34,450 bases of DNA from a virus: IMG/VR virus record IMGVR_UViG_3300033153_004471, positions 1 through 34,450 of that record; one strand, 5' to 3'. The notes under the pieces were generated by a model. That model was not told where the DNA came from. It ran no database searches and was given only the letters and a program-made list of their open reading frames with translations. A program made the translations under genes and the position numbers. Position 1 is the stretch's first letter, and each line of letters begins with the position of its first letter. Below are positions 1 to 6,850 of this stretch, piece by piece.

Positions 1-26
1 AAAGTTGTTGGCGTCAATCAACTTGC
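1..26. repeat. Terminal direct repeat (left copy)
   Basis: Bases 1-26 are identical to 34425-34450. A reading frame continues intact through the joined ends (start at 102, stop at 33957). The repeat is therefore most simply the overlap left by assembling a circular or circularly permuted molecule. A short direct terminal repeat is less likely but not excluded. Confidence 0.9.
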
Positions 27-102
27 TGTGCCCTGGATTCAGCTCGTCCCAAATTGCGGATCGGCGACCTTTGACAACTAGCGTACTTATTCCTATGCAC
101 AT
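1..102 (-). CDS. LRR-like repeat-array protein, 5' part (gene continues at 34424)
   Basis: This is the start of a 189-residue protein whose remaining codons lie at 34424-33957. The ATG at 102-100 has the ribosome site AAGGAG at 114-109. The first 27 residues (MCIGISTLVV...) are read here, and frame is kept exactly across the 26-base terminal overlap. If the contig were treated as linear, the remainder would wrongly appear to start at a TTG at 34445. The protein opens with Met-Cys and has a His near residue 25, features shared with the neighbouring repeat protein at 156-719. Function unknown. Confidence 0.8.
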   Translation of the reverse strand, partial: MCIGISTLVVKGRRSAIWDELNPGHSKLIDANNF

Positions 103-120
103 ATTAGTCTCCTTGTTATT

Positions 121-168
121 CCGGGGCGAGCCAGGTCGATGAACATTGTTAGCTTTCACCCGCCCCGG
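121..168. other. Intercistronic GC hairpin 1
   Basis: Inverted repeat CCGGGGCG (121-128) with CGCCCCGG (161-168), in the gap between the two repeat-protein genes. It sits just upstream of the AAGGAG ribosome site of the downstream gene on the minus strand. There is no U-run after the stem, so it is not a standard intrinsic terminator. RNA stability or a translation barrier is more likely. Confidence 0.6.
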
Positions 169-719
169 TTACATGGCGGATCATTCTCCCTTTGCTTTGC
201 CGGAATATATTTTGTGCCGCCATTCCTGACGTTCTGCACCGTGCCGCCATCCCTGACGTTCTGCACCGTGCCGCCATCCTTGACGTTCTGCACCGTGCCG
301 CCATCCCCGACGTTCTGCACCGTGCCGCCATCCCTGACGTTCTGCACCGTGCCGCCATCCTTGACGTTCTGCACCGTGCCATATAAATAGGCACAACACC
401 CTTGCAAGTTGTCTATTGTTTTTCCGGGAAGAATCACCTTAGCTTTTATCCATTTAGCTAGTTCACGTCGCACCCGCTTCTCGTCTTTTTCTTTGTTGGC
501 CCATTTAGGCAGAAGGTCTTGGTCGAAACCGAACACCCACTTTCTGGCGGGGATGCTGTAGTCATTGTGGGGCGGCACTATCTCCACGCGAAGGATATTT
601 ACGCCTCTTGTTCCGCTTTCGTTCAATTTATGCTCGGCTATAATTTCCTCATGTGAATCTGATGTTCTACTCCAATAAACCTTTGTTTTGGTCAAGACGA
701 ACGACGCTTCTCTACACAT
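156..719 (-). CDS. GTVQNV nonapeptide-repeat protein
   Basis: A 187-residue protein with ribosome site AAGGAG just before its ATG. Residues 1 to about 105 form an N-terminal domain (MC at the start, SDSHEEII around 20-27, W61, D66, P71, W73). It is followed by six near-perfect nine-residue units GTVQNV(K/R/G)DG (about 114-168) and a polar tail. The DNA repeat is 27 bp, so copy number can change without loss of frame. The repeat suggests a beta-solenoid. The N-terminal domain has the same landmarks as the next gene downstream (102 to 33957), which carries a different repeat. Role unknown; a host-interaction or decoration role would be inference only. Confidence 0.75.
   Translation of the reverse strand: MCREASFVLTKTKVYWSRTSDSHEEIIAEHKLNESGTRGVNILRVEIVPPHNDYSIPARKWVFGFDQDLLPKWANKEKDEKRVRRELAKWIKAKVILPGKTIDNLQGCCAYLYGTVQNVKDGGTVQNVRDGGTVQNVGDGGTVQNVKDGGTVQNVRDGGTVQNVRNGGTKYIPAKQRENDPPCNRGG
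214..375. repeat. Six tandem 27-bp repeats
   Basis: Six consecutive 27-bp units start at 214, 241, 268, 295, 322 and 349, with a five-base partial copy at 376-380. Copies differ only in three bases around the middle (TTCCTG, TCCCTG, TCCTTG or TCCCCG). On the coding minus strand these change one Lys/Arg/Gly codon and, in one copy, Asp to Asn. Each unit encodes nine residues of the protein at 156-719. Confidence 0.97.
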
Positions 720-737
720 AGTTTGCTCCTTATTACT

Positions 738-772
738 CCGGGGCGAGCTAGGCCGACTAACGCCCGCCCCGG
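738..772. other. Intercistronic GC hairpin 2
   Basis: The same arms as hairpin 1, CCGGGGCG (738-745) and CGCCCCGG (765-772), in the gap between the lipoprotein gene and the GTVQNV-repeat gene. Flanking sequence (GAGC.AGG.CGA) also resembles hairpin 1, so the two gaps look duplicated. Confidence 0.6.
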
Positions 773-784
773 TTTACATGGCTC

Positions 785-1009
785 TCAGTCCTCCTGGCCA
801 TTATTTTTTTTGCTCGCATTACGAATCAAACGCTTGACTTCCCGGATTAGCCAAATTGCCAAGACAATACCGAGGATAACCGGCCAGCTAATCGTCACAC
901 CAGTCCAGGTAAAACTAAGATGTTGGGGTAGATTTGCAGGCCAATTAAACTCAGCAGTACAGCCAGGTAGAATCAACAACAACGTTGCACATAAAGTTAA
1001 TTTACGCAT
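785..1009 (-). CDS. Small lipoprotein with C-terminal membrane segment
   Basis: A 74-residue protein with a lipoprotein signal peptide (MRKLTLCATLLLILPGC, lipobox LPGC, Cys17) and a second hydrophobic segment near residues 40-57 (SWPVILGIVLAIWLI). A basic tail follows (EVKRLIRNASKKNN). Lipid anchor plus C-terminal membrane helix is the layout of unimolecular spanins such as T1 gp11, but this protein is much shorter. The gene sits in the accessory block, preceded by AAAGGAG. A spanin-like or superinfection-exclusion role is possible; neither is shown by the sequence. Confidence 0.7.
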   Translation of the reverse strand: MRKLTLCATLLLILPGCTAEFNWPANLPQHLSFTWTGVTISWPVILGIVLAIWLIREVKRLIRNASKKNNGQED

Positions 1010-1034
1010 AATTGGTCTCCTTTGTAGCGGCCTG

Positions 1035-1063
1035 GGCCGGGCTATCCTTGCGTAAACCCGGCC
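1035..1063. other. Intercistronic GC hairpin 3
   Basis: Inverted repeat GGCCGGG (1035-1041) with CCCGGCC (1057-1063), enclosed by a further GGCC pair (1029-1032 and 1067-1070). It lies between the XRE gene and the lipoprotein gene, in the same position as hairpins 1 and 2 but with different arm sequence. Confidence 0.55.
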
Positions 1064-1069
1064 TTTGGC

Positions 1070-1270
1070 CTAACCGTTGCCACGGTTATTTGGAAAAATA
1101 TCATCCAAGGGCACATCCAATAGCCAACTGATTGTTTGGGCTTGCTCTACAGTCGGGGCTGTCTGGCCGATTATCCAATTTCTAATGGTTGCCGGCGTAA
1201 CCCCAATTTGCTCCGCCAGCCACGACTGCCTACGCCCCTGGGCTTCTAATGTCTCAGCGAGTTTATTCAT
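1070..1270 (-). CDS. XRE/Cro-family DNA-binding regulator
   Basis: A 66-residue helix-turn-helix protein of the Cro/C1 class. The motif runs through LAEQIGVTPATIRNWIIGQ (about 19-37), and the C-terminal VPLDDIF is typical of the family. It is the only clear transcriptional repressor-like gene in the genome. The ATG follows an AAAGGCGG ribosome site and an extended -10 promoter (1291-1319), so it can be transcribed independently of the tail operon. It is the first gene of the accessory block and may control its own transcription, although no operator repeats are obvious. Confidence 0.85.
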   Translation of the reverse strand: MNKLAETLEAQGRRQSWLAEQIGVTPATIRNWIIGQTAPTVEQAQTISWLLDVPLDDIFPNNRGNG

Positions 1271-1495
1271 CGTTACCGCCTTTCGCTAAAAGTATAGCAT
1301 CCCGTCAAGACAAGCGCAATGATTTTTTCTAAGAATGTCAATTATTTTTACTGTGAACACAAAAGAAATGTGCCAAATTGGCTAGGTTGGACACCTGGTT
1401 TATAGGACTTTGCGGTCAAAACCCGGCTTGTTAGCCCAAAAACGGCGATTTTGGTAGGTTCATAAAAACACCATAGATAATATCAGCCCGCCACT
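1271..1495. other. Intergenic region between tail operon and XRE gene
   Basis: This 225-base AT-rich gap carries the XRE promoter at its left side. On its right side are two weak stem-loops: CCAAAA/TTTTGG arms (1436-1441 and 1449-1454), and a short GGCT/AGCC stem (about 1425-1436) followed on the minus strand by GGGTTTTG. These may end transcription of the tail operon, but neither is a textbook terminator. I see no gene here. Confidence 0.45.
1291..1319 (-). promoter_or_regulatory. Promoter of the XRE gene (extended -10)
   Basis: Minus strand: -35-like TTGCGC (1319-1314), 17-bp spacer, and -10 TATACT (1296-1291) preceded by TGC, making an extended -10. The start of transcription would be near 1284, about 14 bases before the XRE ATG at 1270. 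The weak -35 is compensated by the TGn element. Confidence 0.6.
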
Positions 1496-1897
1496 TCATC
1501 CGGGGGAGACCGACCCTGACTCGGCAACGGGCTGAATAGTCCAGTATCCGTGCGGGCATGGTACGATAATATGTACCAGTAGTTTGCCTCCGCAGCAGAC
1601 GGTCGTATTCGGGCAGCTTCGCGCTTCATGGCAGTTCTGGCAAATACTGATAGCGTCCGCCGGTATATCCTCTCGCTGCTGTGCTTCTTTGTGCCTTTGT
1701 GCCTTTGCCCCTTTTATCTTCGCTTGTTTTAGCTCCTTCGTCCACGGCTTACCGTGCGGGCACTCGAAGTCTATTTCCGGCACGTCGTAATGCCTGGCAA
1801 TGCTGTCCCGCCACTTTCTCCCTTCCTCCGACTGCCAGCGACAGGTTCCGCAATGGGCTTGGCTAGTACAATGGAATGATGTAAAGAAGTTTCTCAT
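1496..1897 (-). CDS. Cys-rich small protein, possible zinc-binding
   Basis: A 133-residue protein with ten cysteines: a first cluster (HC...HCGTC about 9-19), one in DFECPHG (about 47), and a second cluster (CQNC...SCPNTTVCCGG), plus VPCPHG near the end. Spacing resembles paired zinc ribbons. The ATG overlaps the stop of the upstream Cys-rich gene, so the two are translationally coupled at the end of the tail operon. The central KELKQAKIKGAKAQRHKEA stretch is charged and probably helical. No named family recognised. Confidence 0.7.
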   Translation of the reverse strand: MRNFFTSFHCTSQAHCGTCRWQSEEGRKWRDSIARHYDVPEIDFECPHGKPWTKELKQAKIKGAKAQRHKEAQQREDIPADAISICQNCHEARSCPNTTVCCGGKLLVHIIVPCPHGYWTIQPVAESGSVSPG

Positions 1898-2511
1898 ACA
1901 GGCGTTATCGTTACCGTTCCTCCATGCCCAAAACTGAGTATTTCCGTACAGAGGCAGGGGGTTCTGGGGGCACTAGCATATCCAACACATCCAGCCAATT
2001 CATTGGGTATTACTACAGGACCACAATCACCAGCAGCAACCGTTTTCGTGCCATAGAAAACGATAAGATTGCACGCAAAGTCGTCAAACTGAGAATACAG
2101 TATTGTGCATTGCCATTCCGTCGCCCATCTTGATATAGATATATACCTCCATTCAATATCAGTAGTAAACAACAACGGCTCATCACCACAATTTGCCCCG
2201 CCCCAGCGTTTTTGTTCTCCAAAAGTTCCTTCTGTAACTTTCTTCCAGCCGCAATCGGTCCATCTGGTTAATGTATGATTGCCATTTGGGTCGATTCCTG
2301 TAACCGTTGTACTACATTGGTCGCCCTCTCCAGGGTCGCTATCATAGCAAACACTGTTGCATACTGTTACACCACTTACCACGGCTTGATACTGATTATA
2401 CTGTTCCGTACAATCACAATAAGAGCAAGGCTCCCCCTGGATATACTTTACCAAATGCCCCGCCGCATTCTTGAGCAAATGACCGTCTGCACCTTTTTTC
2501 AAGTGTACCAA
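1894..2511 (-). CDS. Cys-rich tail-region structural protein
   Basis: A 205-residue protein with a TTG start preceded by GGAGACTAAA. It opens with a duplicated phrase (GADGHLLKNAAGHLVK) and then has about 14 cysteines spread throughout, including CSYCDC near residue 29 and TPCLCT near the C-terminus. Position after the tape measure and two baseplate-like genes suggests a tail-tip component. The many cysteines could bind metal or form disulfides. Function inferred from position only. Confidence 0.6.
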   Translation of the reverse strand: MVHLKKGADGHLLKNAAGHLVKYIQGEPCSYCDCTEQYNQYQAVVSGVTVCNSVCYDSDPGEGDQCSTTVTGIDPNGNHTLTRWTDCGWKKVTEGTFGEQKRWGGANCGDEPLLFTTDIEWRYISISRWATEWQCTILYSQFDDFACNLIVFYGTKTVAAGDCGPVVIPNELAGCVGYASAPRTPCLCTEILSFGHGGTVTITPV

Positions 2512-2520
2512 TTTAGTCTC

Positions 2521-3255
2521 CTATGGACACGCTCCGGGGTCGTCGATTGTGTATTCAGTCTCGGCTGAGATGTCCGTCAGCCTACCCATCTCGTCGAAAG
2601 TGAAGGTGCGGTAGAAGCCGTGTAAATCCTCGTCCCCATTGTGGTCGTACACTAGACGGCAGGTTATCGGTATTGTCAGCCCATCCTTACCCGCCGTCGG
2701 GGACTCTCTGTCCCATGTGTCAGCATCGGCAGCATCGTTAGATGTGCCGTCTATCGCTACGCCGATAGCATCAGGGACCGCAGGGTCGTCTAGCTCGCCC
2801 AGTGAATAGAAATAGTATCGAGCTATCGGCTCTTGGTCCCAACCCCGAAAAACTATTACTCCGGTTTGCACTTCAGTTAATAAATGCGTTTGACTGGCAA
2901 CCTCCGCGAGATTTGTAGCTGTTACCCAAAGCGCAGTATCCGTATCTTGAGGAGCAAAAACCAAATCGGTCGTATCGGGTTCGCCGCTATTGGTTATCTT
3001 TAGTTCTCGCACCCAATAGCGTTGGTCGGTATAATTAGCCTCCGCGTTTGGGCCTTCACTTTCAATTACAGCTGGGAAAAAATCAGGGCTTCTTGAGGCC
3101 AATGATAGCACAGCGCCCTGCGCCGTTCTAAGTAGCCGCAAAGGCGGAGCTACAGAGAGATTAGAGTTACCCTCGACGAGTTTACAGATACGATTCCACT
3201 CGTTCGCAGATAGTGGGTCGATACCAGCTCTCTTTCTCTTGAATGGCGTTATCAT
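2521..3255 (-). CDS. Tail-tip/baseplate-region protein
   Basis: A 244-residue protein whose ATG overlaps the stop of the upstream gene by four bases. The N-terminus (MITPFKRKRAGIDPLSANEWN) followed by beta-rich, acidic sequence is common in phage tail-tip and fibre-adaptor proteins. I recognise no catalytic motif. Location third after the tape measure supports a baseplate or tail-fibre attachment role. Confidence 0.55.
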   Translation of the reverse strand: MITPFKRKRAGIDPLSANEWNRICKLVEGNSNLSVAPPLRLLRTAQGAVLSLASRSPDFFPAVIESEGPNAEANYTDQRYWVRELKITNSGEPDTTDLVFAPQDTDTALWVTATNLAEVASQTHLLTEVQTGVIVFRGWDQEPIARYYFYSLGELDDPAVPDAIGVAIDGTSNDAADADTWDRESPTAGKDGLTIPITCRLVYDHNGDEDLHGFYRTFTFDEMGRLTDISAETEYTIDDPGACP

Positions 3256-4043
3256 GCAGACAACCCTAGCGTAGTAAAATCGCCGGACTCGTATATAGGA
3301 TCATGACCGTTCTTGGTTCGTACTGCCTCCGCCGCTCCAATCTTATCTCGATAGGCATGGTTCCAGCTATGTCTTTTAATAAGAAAATGATAAGTAAGTT
3401 CCCAATCTTCGGCGCCGTCTACAGTAGTCGAGCGCCTAGCCTCGGCCCCCGCAAATACTACGTGCTCAGGATCATAACCGCGCCACTCTGCATCATTCAC
3501 TTTACCCGTCAGACTGGATACCGTCAAATCTGGCAAGCTGGCTACATGATAACGGGTAATGCTAAAGTGTGTAGTGCTCGTTATCTTACCAGGCATTACA
3601 TCGCCTTTGATGGGTGTGCCGTCGCTGGTCCATTCATATTCTGTATCTGGCAAGGTGAGCATCTCAGTTGCCACAGATATATTTTCCTCTTCTACAATCT
3701 CCGGGTTATCAGGGCTAACATTCAGGACATGACCATATTGTGCAGTTATTTTGGCATACTCATACGTAATATACGGTCCATCGGCATTAAATGATTCCCC
3801 GGGTACGCCCAAGCCTTCGACGCGAACAGACTCGCATTGCAGAAACGGCGCGTAAGGAAATGAGTTTGGCGGTTCAAACTCACCCGGAGGCCATATCTTA
3901 TAGCTACCCCTAAGCCATGTAGCGAATGCCACAGCGTCAGACCACGCAACTTTGAATATCCGAGTAGCCGACGAGCCGCCTTTGGCGAATGAAAAAGAAC
4001 AGGAACCTACCAGCTCTTCATACGGTATATCTGTTGCTGCCAT
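3252..4043 (-). CDS. Tail protein downstream of tape measure (distal-tail-like position)
   Basis: A 263-residue protein, the first gene after the tape measure, preceded by AGGAATACATT. Composition is mixed alpha/beta with long beta-like stretches. Phrases such as WELTYHFLIKRHSWNHAYRDK look structural. In siphophages this position normally holds the distal tail or tail-hub protein, but I cannot see a diagnostic motif, so the assignment is positional. Confidence 0.55.
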   Translation of the reverse strand: MAATDIPYEELVGSCSFSFAKGGSSATRIFKVAWSDAVAFATWLRGSYKIWPPGEFEPPNSFPYAPFLQCESVRVEGLGVPGESFNADGPYITYEYAKITAQYGHVLNVSPDNPEIVEEENISVATEMLTLPDTEYEWTSDGTPIKGDVMPGKITSTTHFSITRYHVASLPDLTVSSLTGKVNDAEWRGYDPEHVVFAGAEARRSTTVDGAEDWELTYHFLIKRHSWNHAYRDKIGAAEAVRTKNGHDPIYESGDFTTLGLSA

Positions 4044-4052
4044 AATGTATTC

Positions 4053-5765
4053 CTATTGCAATGCCCAGGGGGAGGCAGACTTAAACCAATCAATGAGCGT
4101 GCCTATGCCCGATGCAGTTTTCTGTTGATGCTTTTCTTGTTTCTTCATTACCGTTAGTTGATTTTGCTGAATCTTCTCCGGTGATATTTTACCAAACGCC
4201 GCAACCTGTACCCTCTTCCATGCCTCCTCAAGACCGACGAATTCCGGCGTGGGTCTTTCTTTAGCTTTTGCCCATTCAGGTATAGGCTGTTTTGCTAGAG
4301 CTTGTGCAAAGCCTATCCTTACCTCACCCCATACTACCTTAAAAGCATCGCTGACTTCTTTCCACCAAGCGCCCAATGACTTCTTGACCGCAGGCTCCGT
4401 CCGTTCCAACGACTTTCTAAAACCGTCCATTGCTCTTTCGAGTAAGCTGACCGCCGGGGCTAATTCTATAAACCATAATCTATATTGTCGGATAAGCCCT
4501 AACTGCTCCTCTTTCATTCTACCCCACAAACTAAGTTGGCTGGACATCGAGTTATTAATCTTCCCCATAGCCTCGGCCATTATCTCGGCTACCTCGGCAA
4601 AAGCTGGGCTTACGATTGCCTCATCTTCTTTAGCTCTACGCCGAGCCACTTCCTCTTTAGATACTGTGCGCAGTTCGCGGCCTAACATTCCGAATAGGCC
4701 TCTAGGTTTACCTATATATTCTGTTCTCATTCCACCAGTAATTCTATCTAGCTTTGATTCTATCCCCCTCTCTATACCAACTACTATTCCCTTACCGGCG
4801 GCCATAGCAAGTACCGCAGCGGCTCTAACAAACGCTTTGAGCATAATCAGAATCGAATCTATCATCGCCTGGAACTTGCCTTTGAAGTCTGTTTCCTGCC
4901 AGAAGTTCTTTAGGATTCCGGCGAAGTATTTTACATGCACCACCGCTTTTTGTGCCCATATCCCCCACGCCCGCTCGTTCTTTTCAATCCATTTATTCAA
5001 ACCTATTAGCCCGCGAGTAGCCGAGCCAATTAAAGACTTGCCGATAGTCTCAGCAACGTTTTTGATATTACCTCGTAGTCGCTGCATCTGGTTGGCATAA
5101 CCTAGAGCAGTTCTTGTAGCGTCCGTCATGGCGTCTGTAGAAGAAGCCACTATGATATTATATCTAACCTGCAATCGCTGGGCCGCAGTAAGTGCTTTGA
5201 GATTCTTACCTAACCCCATAGCCCAAGCCGCCTGCTTCATCTTGTTTTCATCTATCATTATACCATATTTACGGACAGTCTCGTGATTGCCGACAAGGGC
5301 AGATGTAAAGTCCCTAAGCACATCTTCGCTGGCAACGTTACTGAACGATCCCACGTCTACAGCTAATTGCACGATAGCCTGTGAAAGCCCCATTGCCTCC
5401 TTGCGGGCAAGGCCCATCGGCACGAGAATGTCCTGTATCCCCGACATCCATCGTTTTACATCCTGCCTAGCCCTGCCGACTGCTTTAGCAAAAGTATTGG
5501 CCCACCTATCCGCAGCCTTGCTGTGCTTGCCGAAAACGACATTGAACTTGCTTTGAATTTCGAGCATATCTCCGGCAGCTTGGATAGCCTTTCGCATCGC
5601 AAGTACTATCGCTGCCGCAGATGCCGCCACAAGAACAGCCATGCGTTTCGCCATCTGAGCAATGCCGCTCATAACCCGCTTCATCTGATTGCGTACATTC
5701 GCTAGGCCGCGCATGAACTTACCAGTGCGGGCGGTTATGTCTACATAGGCTTCGGCTAGTTTCAT
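4053..5765 (-). CDS. Tape measure protein
   Basis: A 570-residue, mostly helical protein: MKLAEAYVDITARTGKFMRGL start, hydrophobic segment around 40-60 (MAVLVAASAAAIVLAM), then the TMP core (about 75-260) with phrases such as SQAIVQLAVDVGSFSNVASED and KYGIMI. At roughly 1.5 angstroms per residue the length predicts a tail of about 85 nm. The ATG overlaps the stop of the frameshift extension (ATGA at 5765-5762), the usual chaperone to tape-measure coupling. Confidence 0.9.
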   Translation of the reverse strand: MKLAEAYVDITARTGKFMRGLANVRNQMKRVMSGIAQMAKRMAVLVAASAAAIVLAMRKAIQAAGDMLEIQSKFNVVFGKHSKAADRWANTFAKAVGRARQDVKRWMSGIQDILVPMGLARKEAMGLSQAIVQLAVDVGSFSNVASEDVLRDFTSALVGNHETVRKYGIMIDENKMKQAAWAMGLGKNLKALTAAQRLQVRYNIIVASSTDAMTDATRTALGYANQMQRLRGNIKNVAETIGKSLIGSATRGLIGLNKWIEKNERAWGIWAQKAVVHVKYFAGILKNFWQETDFKGKFQAMIDSILIMLKAFVRAAAVLAMAAGKGIVVGIERGIESKLDRITGGMRTEYIGKPRGLFGMLGRELRTVSKEEVARRRAKEDEAIVSPAFAEVAEIMAEAMGKINNSMSSQLSLWGRMKEEQLGLIRQYRLWFIELAPAVSLLERAMDGFRKSLERTEPAVKKSLGAWWKEVSDAFKVVWGEVRIGFAQALAKQPIPEWAKAKERPTPEFVGLEEAWKRVQVAAFGKISPEKIQQNQLTVMKKQEKHQQKTASGIGTLIDWFKSASPWALQ

Positions 5766-5950
5766 GTCATACCCTTACGCTCACGGAACTCGGCAACGCG
5801 ACGATTGACCTCTGCTAAACTAATACCCTTGGGCTTGCTTTTGCCGCTCATTGCCTGAAGCTGCAGGAAAGTCAACTCACCTATCTGCCTGGGCGTGTAC
5901 TGATAAGCCTCCATGAGCGCCTTATACAATTCGGGCCAGTCTATCTGCTC
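5762..5950 (-). CDS. Tail assembly chaperone, probable -1 frameshift extension
   Basis: In the -1 frame relative to the upstream gene, an open reading stretch continues past its stop (TAG at 5943-5941). It encodes EQIDWPELYKALMEAYQYTP, then RQIGELTFLQLQAMSGKSK and a charged tail, stopping at 5762 over the tape-measure ATG. The residues match what the second half of siphophage G/GT chaperones looks like. No good ribosome site precedes the possible internal TTG (5929) or ATG (5914), favouring a frameshift. A plausible slip site is TCCAAAA about 45 bases before the stop, which is not an ideal heptamer. Confidence 0.6.
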   Translation of the reverse strand, partial: EQIDWPELYKALMEAYQYTPRQIGELTFLQLQAMSGKSKPKGISLAEVNRRVAEFRERKGMT

Positions 5951-6414
5951 TTGCTTTTGCGATTGCGAGGAGCTTTCTTGCTGACCCGTTTTGGAGAAGG
6001 GCGGCTGAATCCATTTATCGCATCAAGCCGCTGCTGAACGTAAGGCAGCTTATCTAAGGTGAGCATCTGTGAGACCGCCTCTAAGCTAAGCTCCGGCTGT
6101 TCGCGCCTAAGACTTAGCCATATCAAAAAGCTAATCCCCGTTATGCTAGTCATCTGTGAAGTTATCCGGTCCTGCCGTTTGTCTGGGCTTTCAAGTAATG
6201 CCGCAGTTGCAGCATCTTGGGCTTGCTGTAAAAACTTCATCTGCTGATCTGGGGTCAGACTATCTAAGTTGCGTGCGGCCTGCCGGATAGGCGCATCGTC
6301 TACCCAGCGCTCGAACTCCGCAAAGTCATCGATTGTTAGTGGGCGCATGCGATACGTTGAACCGTTTAACTGTATCTCAGCAGCAGCGCCCGCCATGTCT
6401 GGTAGGTTCGTCAT
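5941..6414 (-). CDS. Tail assembly chaperone (G-like)
   Basis: A 157-residue protein with GGAGG ribosome site, between the tail tube gene and the tape measure. It has a small N-terminal beta unit (IQLNGSTYRMRPLTIDDFAE), a helical body, and a Lys/Arg-rich tail (PSPKRVSKKAPRNRKSKSR). Its length and place fit the first tail chaperone, which binds the tape measure during tail assembly and is not in the virion. Its 3' end overlaps the -1 open frame described at 5762-5950. Confidence 0.75.
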   Translation of the reverse strand: MTNLPDMAGAAAEIQLNGSTYRMRPLTIDDFAEFERWVDDAPIRQAARNLDSLTPDQQMKFLQQAQDAATAALLESPDKRQDRITSQMTSITGISFLIWLSLRREQPELSLEAVSQMLTLDKLPYVQQRLDAINGFSRPSPKRVSKKAPRNRKSKSR

Positions 6415-6432
6415 AATAGCCTCCTAAATAGA

Positions 6433-6831
6433 TTACCAGTTTCCAGCCGGGATAGTCCACGCACCTGTAGCTGTCCAACTAACCGATATAGACACAATAC
6501 CATCGACGGGTACTGAATAGCTAACGCTATTGATTATCGCATTGTCGATATCTAAATTACCCTCCCCCGCTTCGAGATAGAGGACAAAGCTACTTATAGT
6601 GTCGCCTTCAATTAAGCCTGGAGCAGCTGCTTGCGGGTTAGCCGCAGCGTCCCAGTTCAGCTCTACCGTGCCGGTACAGCCGCGAAGGCCGGGTACGAAA
6701 GTCTTTAGCCCGGACGAGCCGCTATGAGATGTTTCTGCTAAATCGCAGGTAGTCTCAGCAGTCCAGTTAGTTACATCGACAGTTGTGCCGCCGGCGTCAA
6801 GATATCCACTTTTTCCAGAAAAAAAAGCCAT
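6433..6831 (-). CDS. Major tail tube-like protein
   Basis: A 132-residue beta-rich protein: MAFFSGKSGYLDAGGTTVDV start, VTNWTAE phrase, and a C-terminal VPVDGIVSISVSWTATGAW. These are characteristic of small tail-tube subunits that polymerise as hexameric rings. AAGGAG precedes the ATG. Position immediately before the chaperone gene agrees with the call. Confidence 0.7.
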   Translation of the reverse strand: MAFFSGKSGYLDAGGTTVDVTNWTAETTCDLAETSHSGSSGLKTFVPGLRGCTGTVELNWDAAANPQAAAPGLIEGDTISSFVLYLEAGEGNLDIDNAIINSVSYSVPVDGIVSISVSWTATGAWTIPAGNW

Positions 6832-6850
6832 TGTCTGTACTCCTTATTTA

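Noticed and set aside
214-375. Direct repeats resembling a CRISPR array
   Set aside because: The 27-bp units are contiguous with no spacers and sit in frame within a coding gene.
149-399. Several short overlapping frames in the 27-bp repeat region
   Set aside because: Tandem repeats with a length divisible by three leave extra frames open. Only the 156-719 frame continues into a non-repeat domain with a ribosome site.
1070-1270. Lysogeny control region
   Set aside because: One XRE gene is present but there is no integrase, divergent cI/cro pair or attachment site, so a temperate lifestyle is not supported.
1420-1455. Intrinsic terminator at the end of the tail operon
   Set aside because: The stems are short and the T-runs poor or absent. 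Described as weak structures only, not called a terminator.
4249-5100. Long plus-strand open frame (283 codons) opposite the tape measure gene
   Set aside because: Low-complexity Ser/Leu/Pro-rich translation, no recognisable domain, and fully antisense to a confident tape measure gene. No good promoter or ribosome site was noticed.
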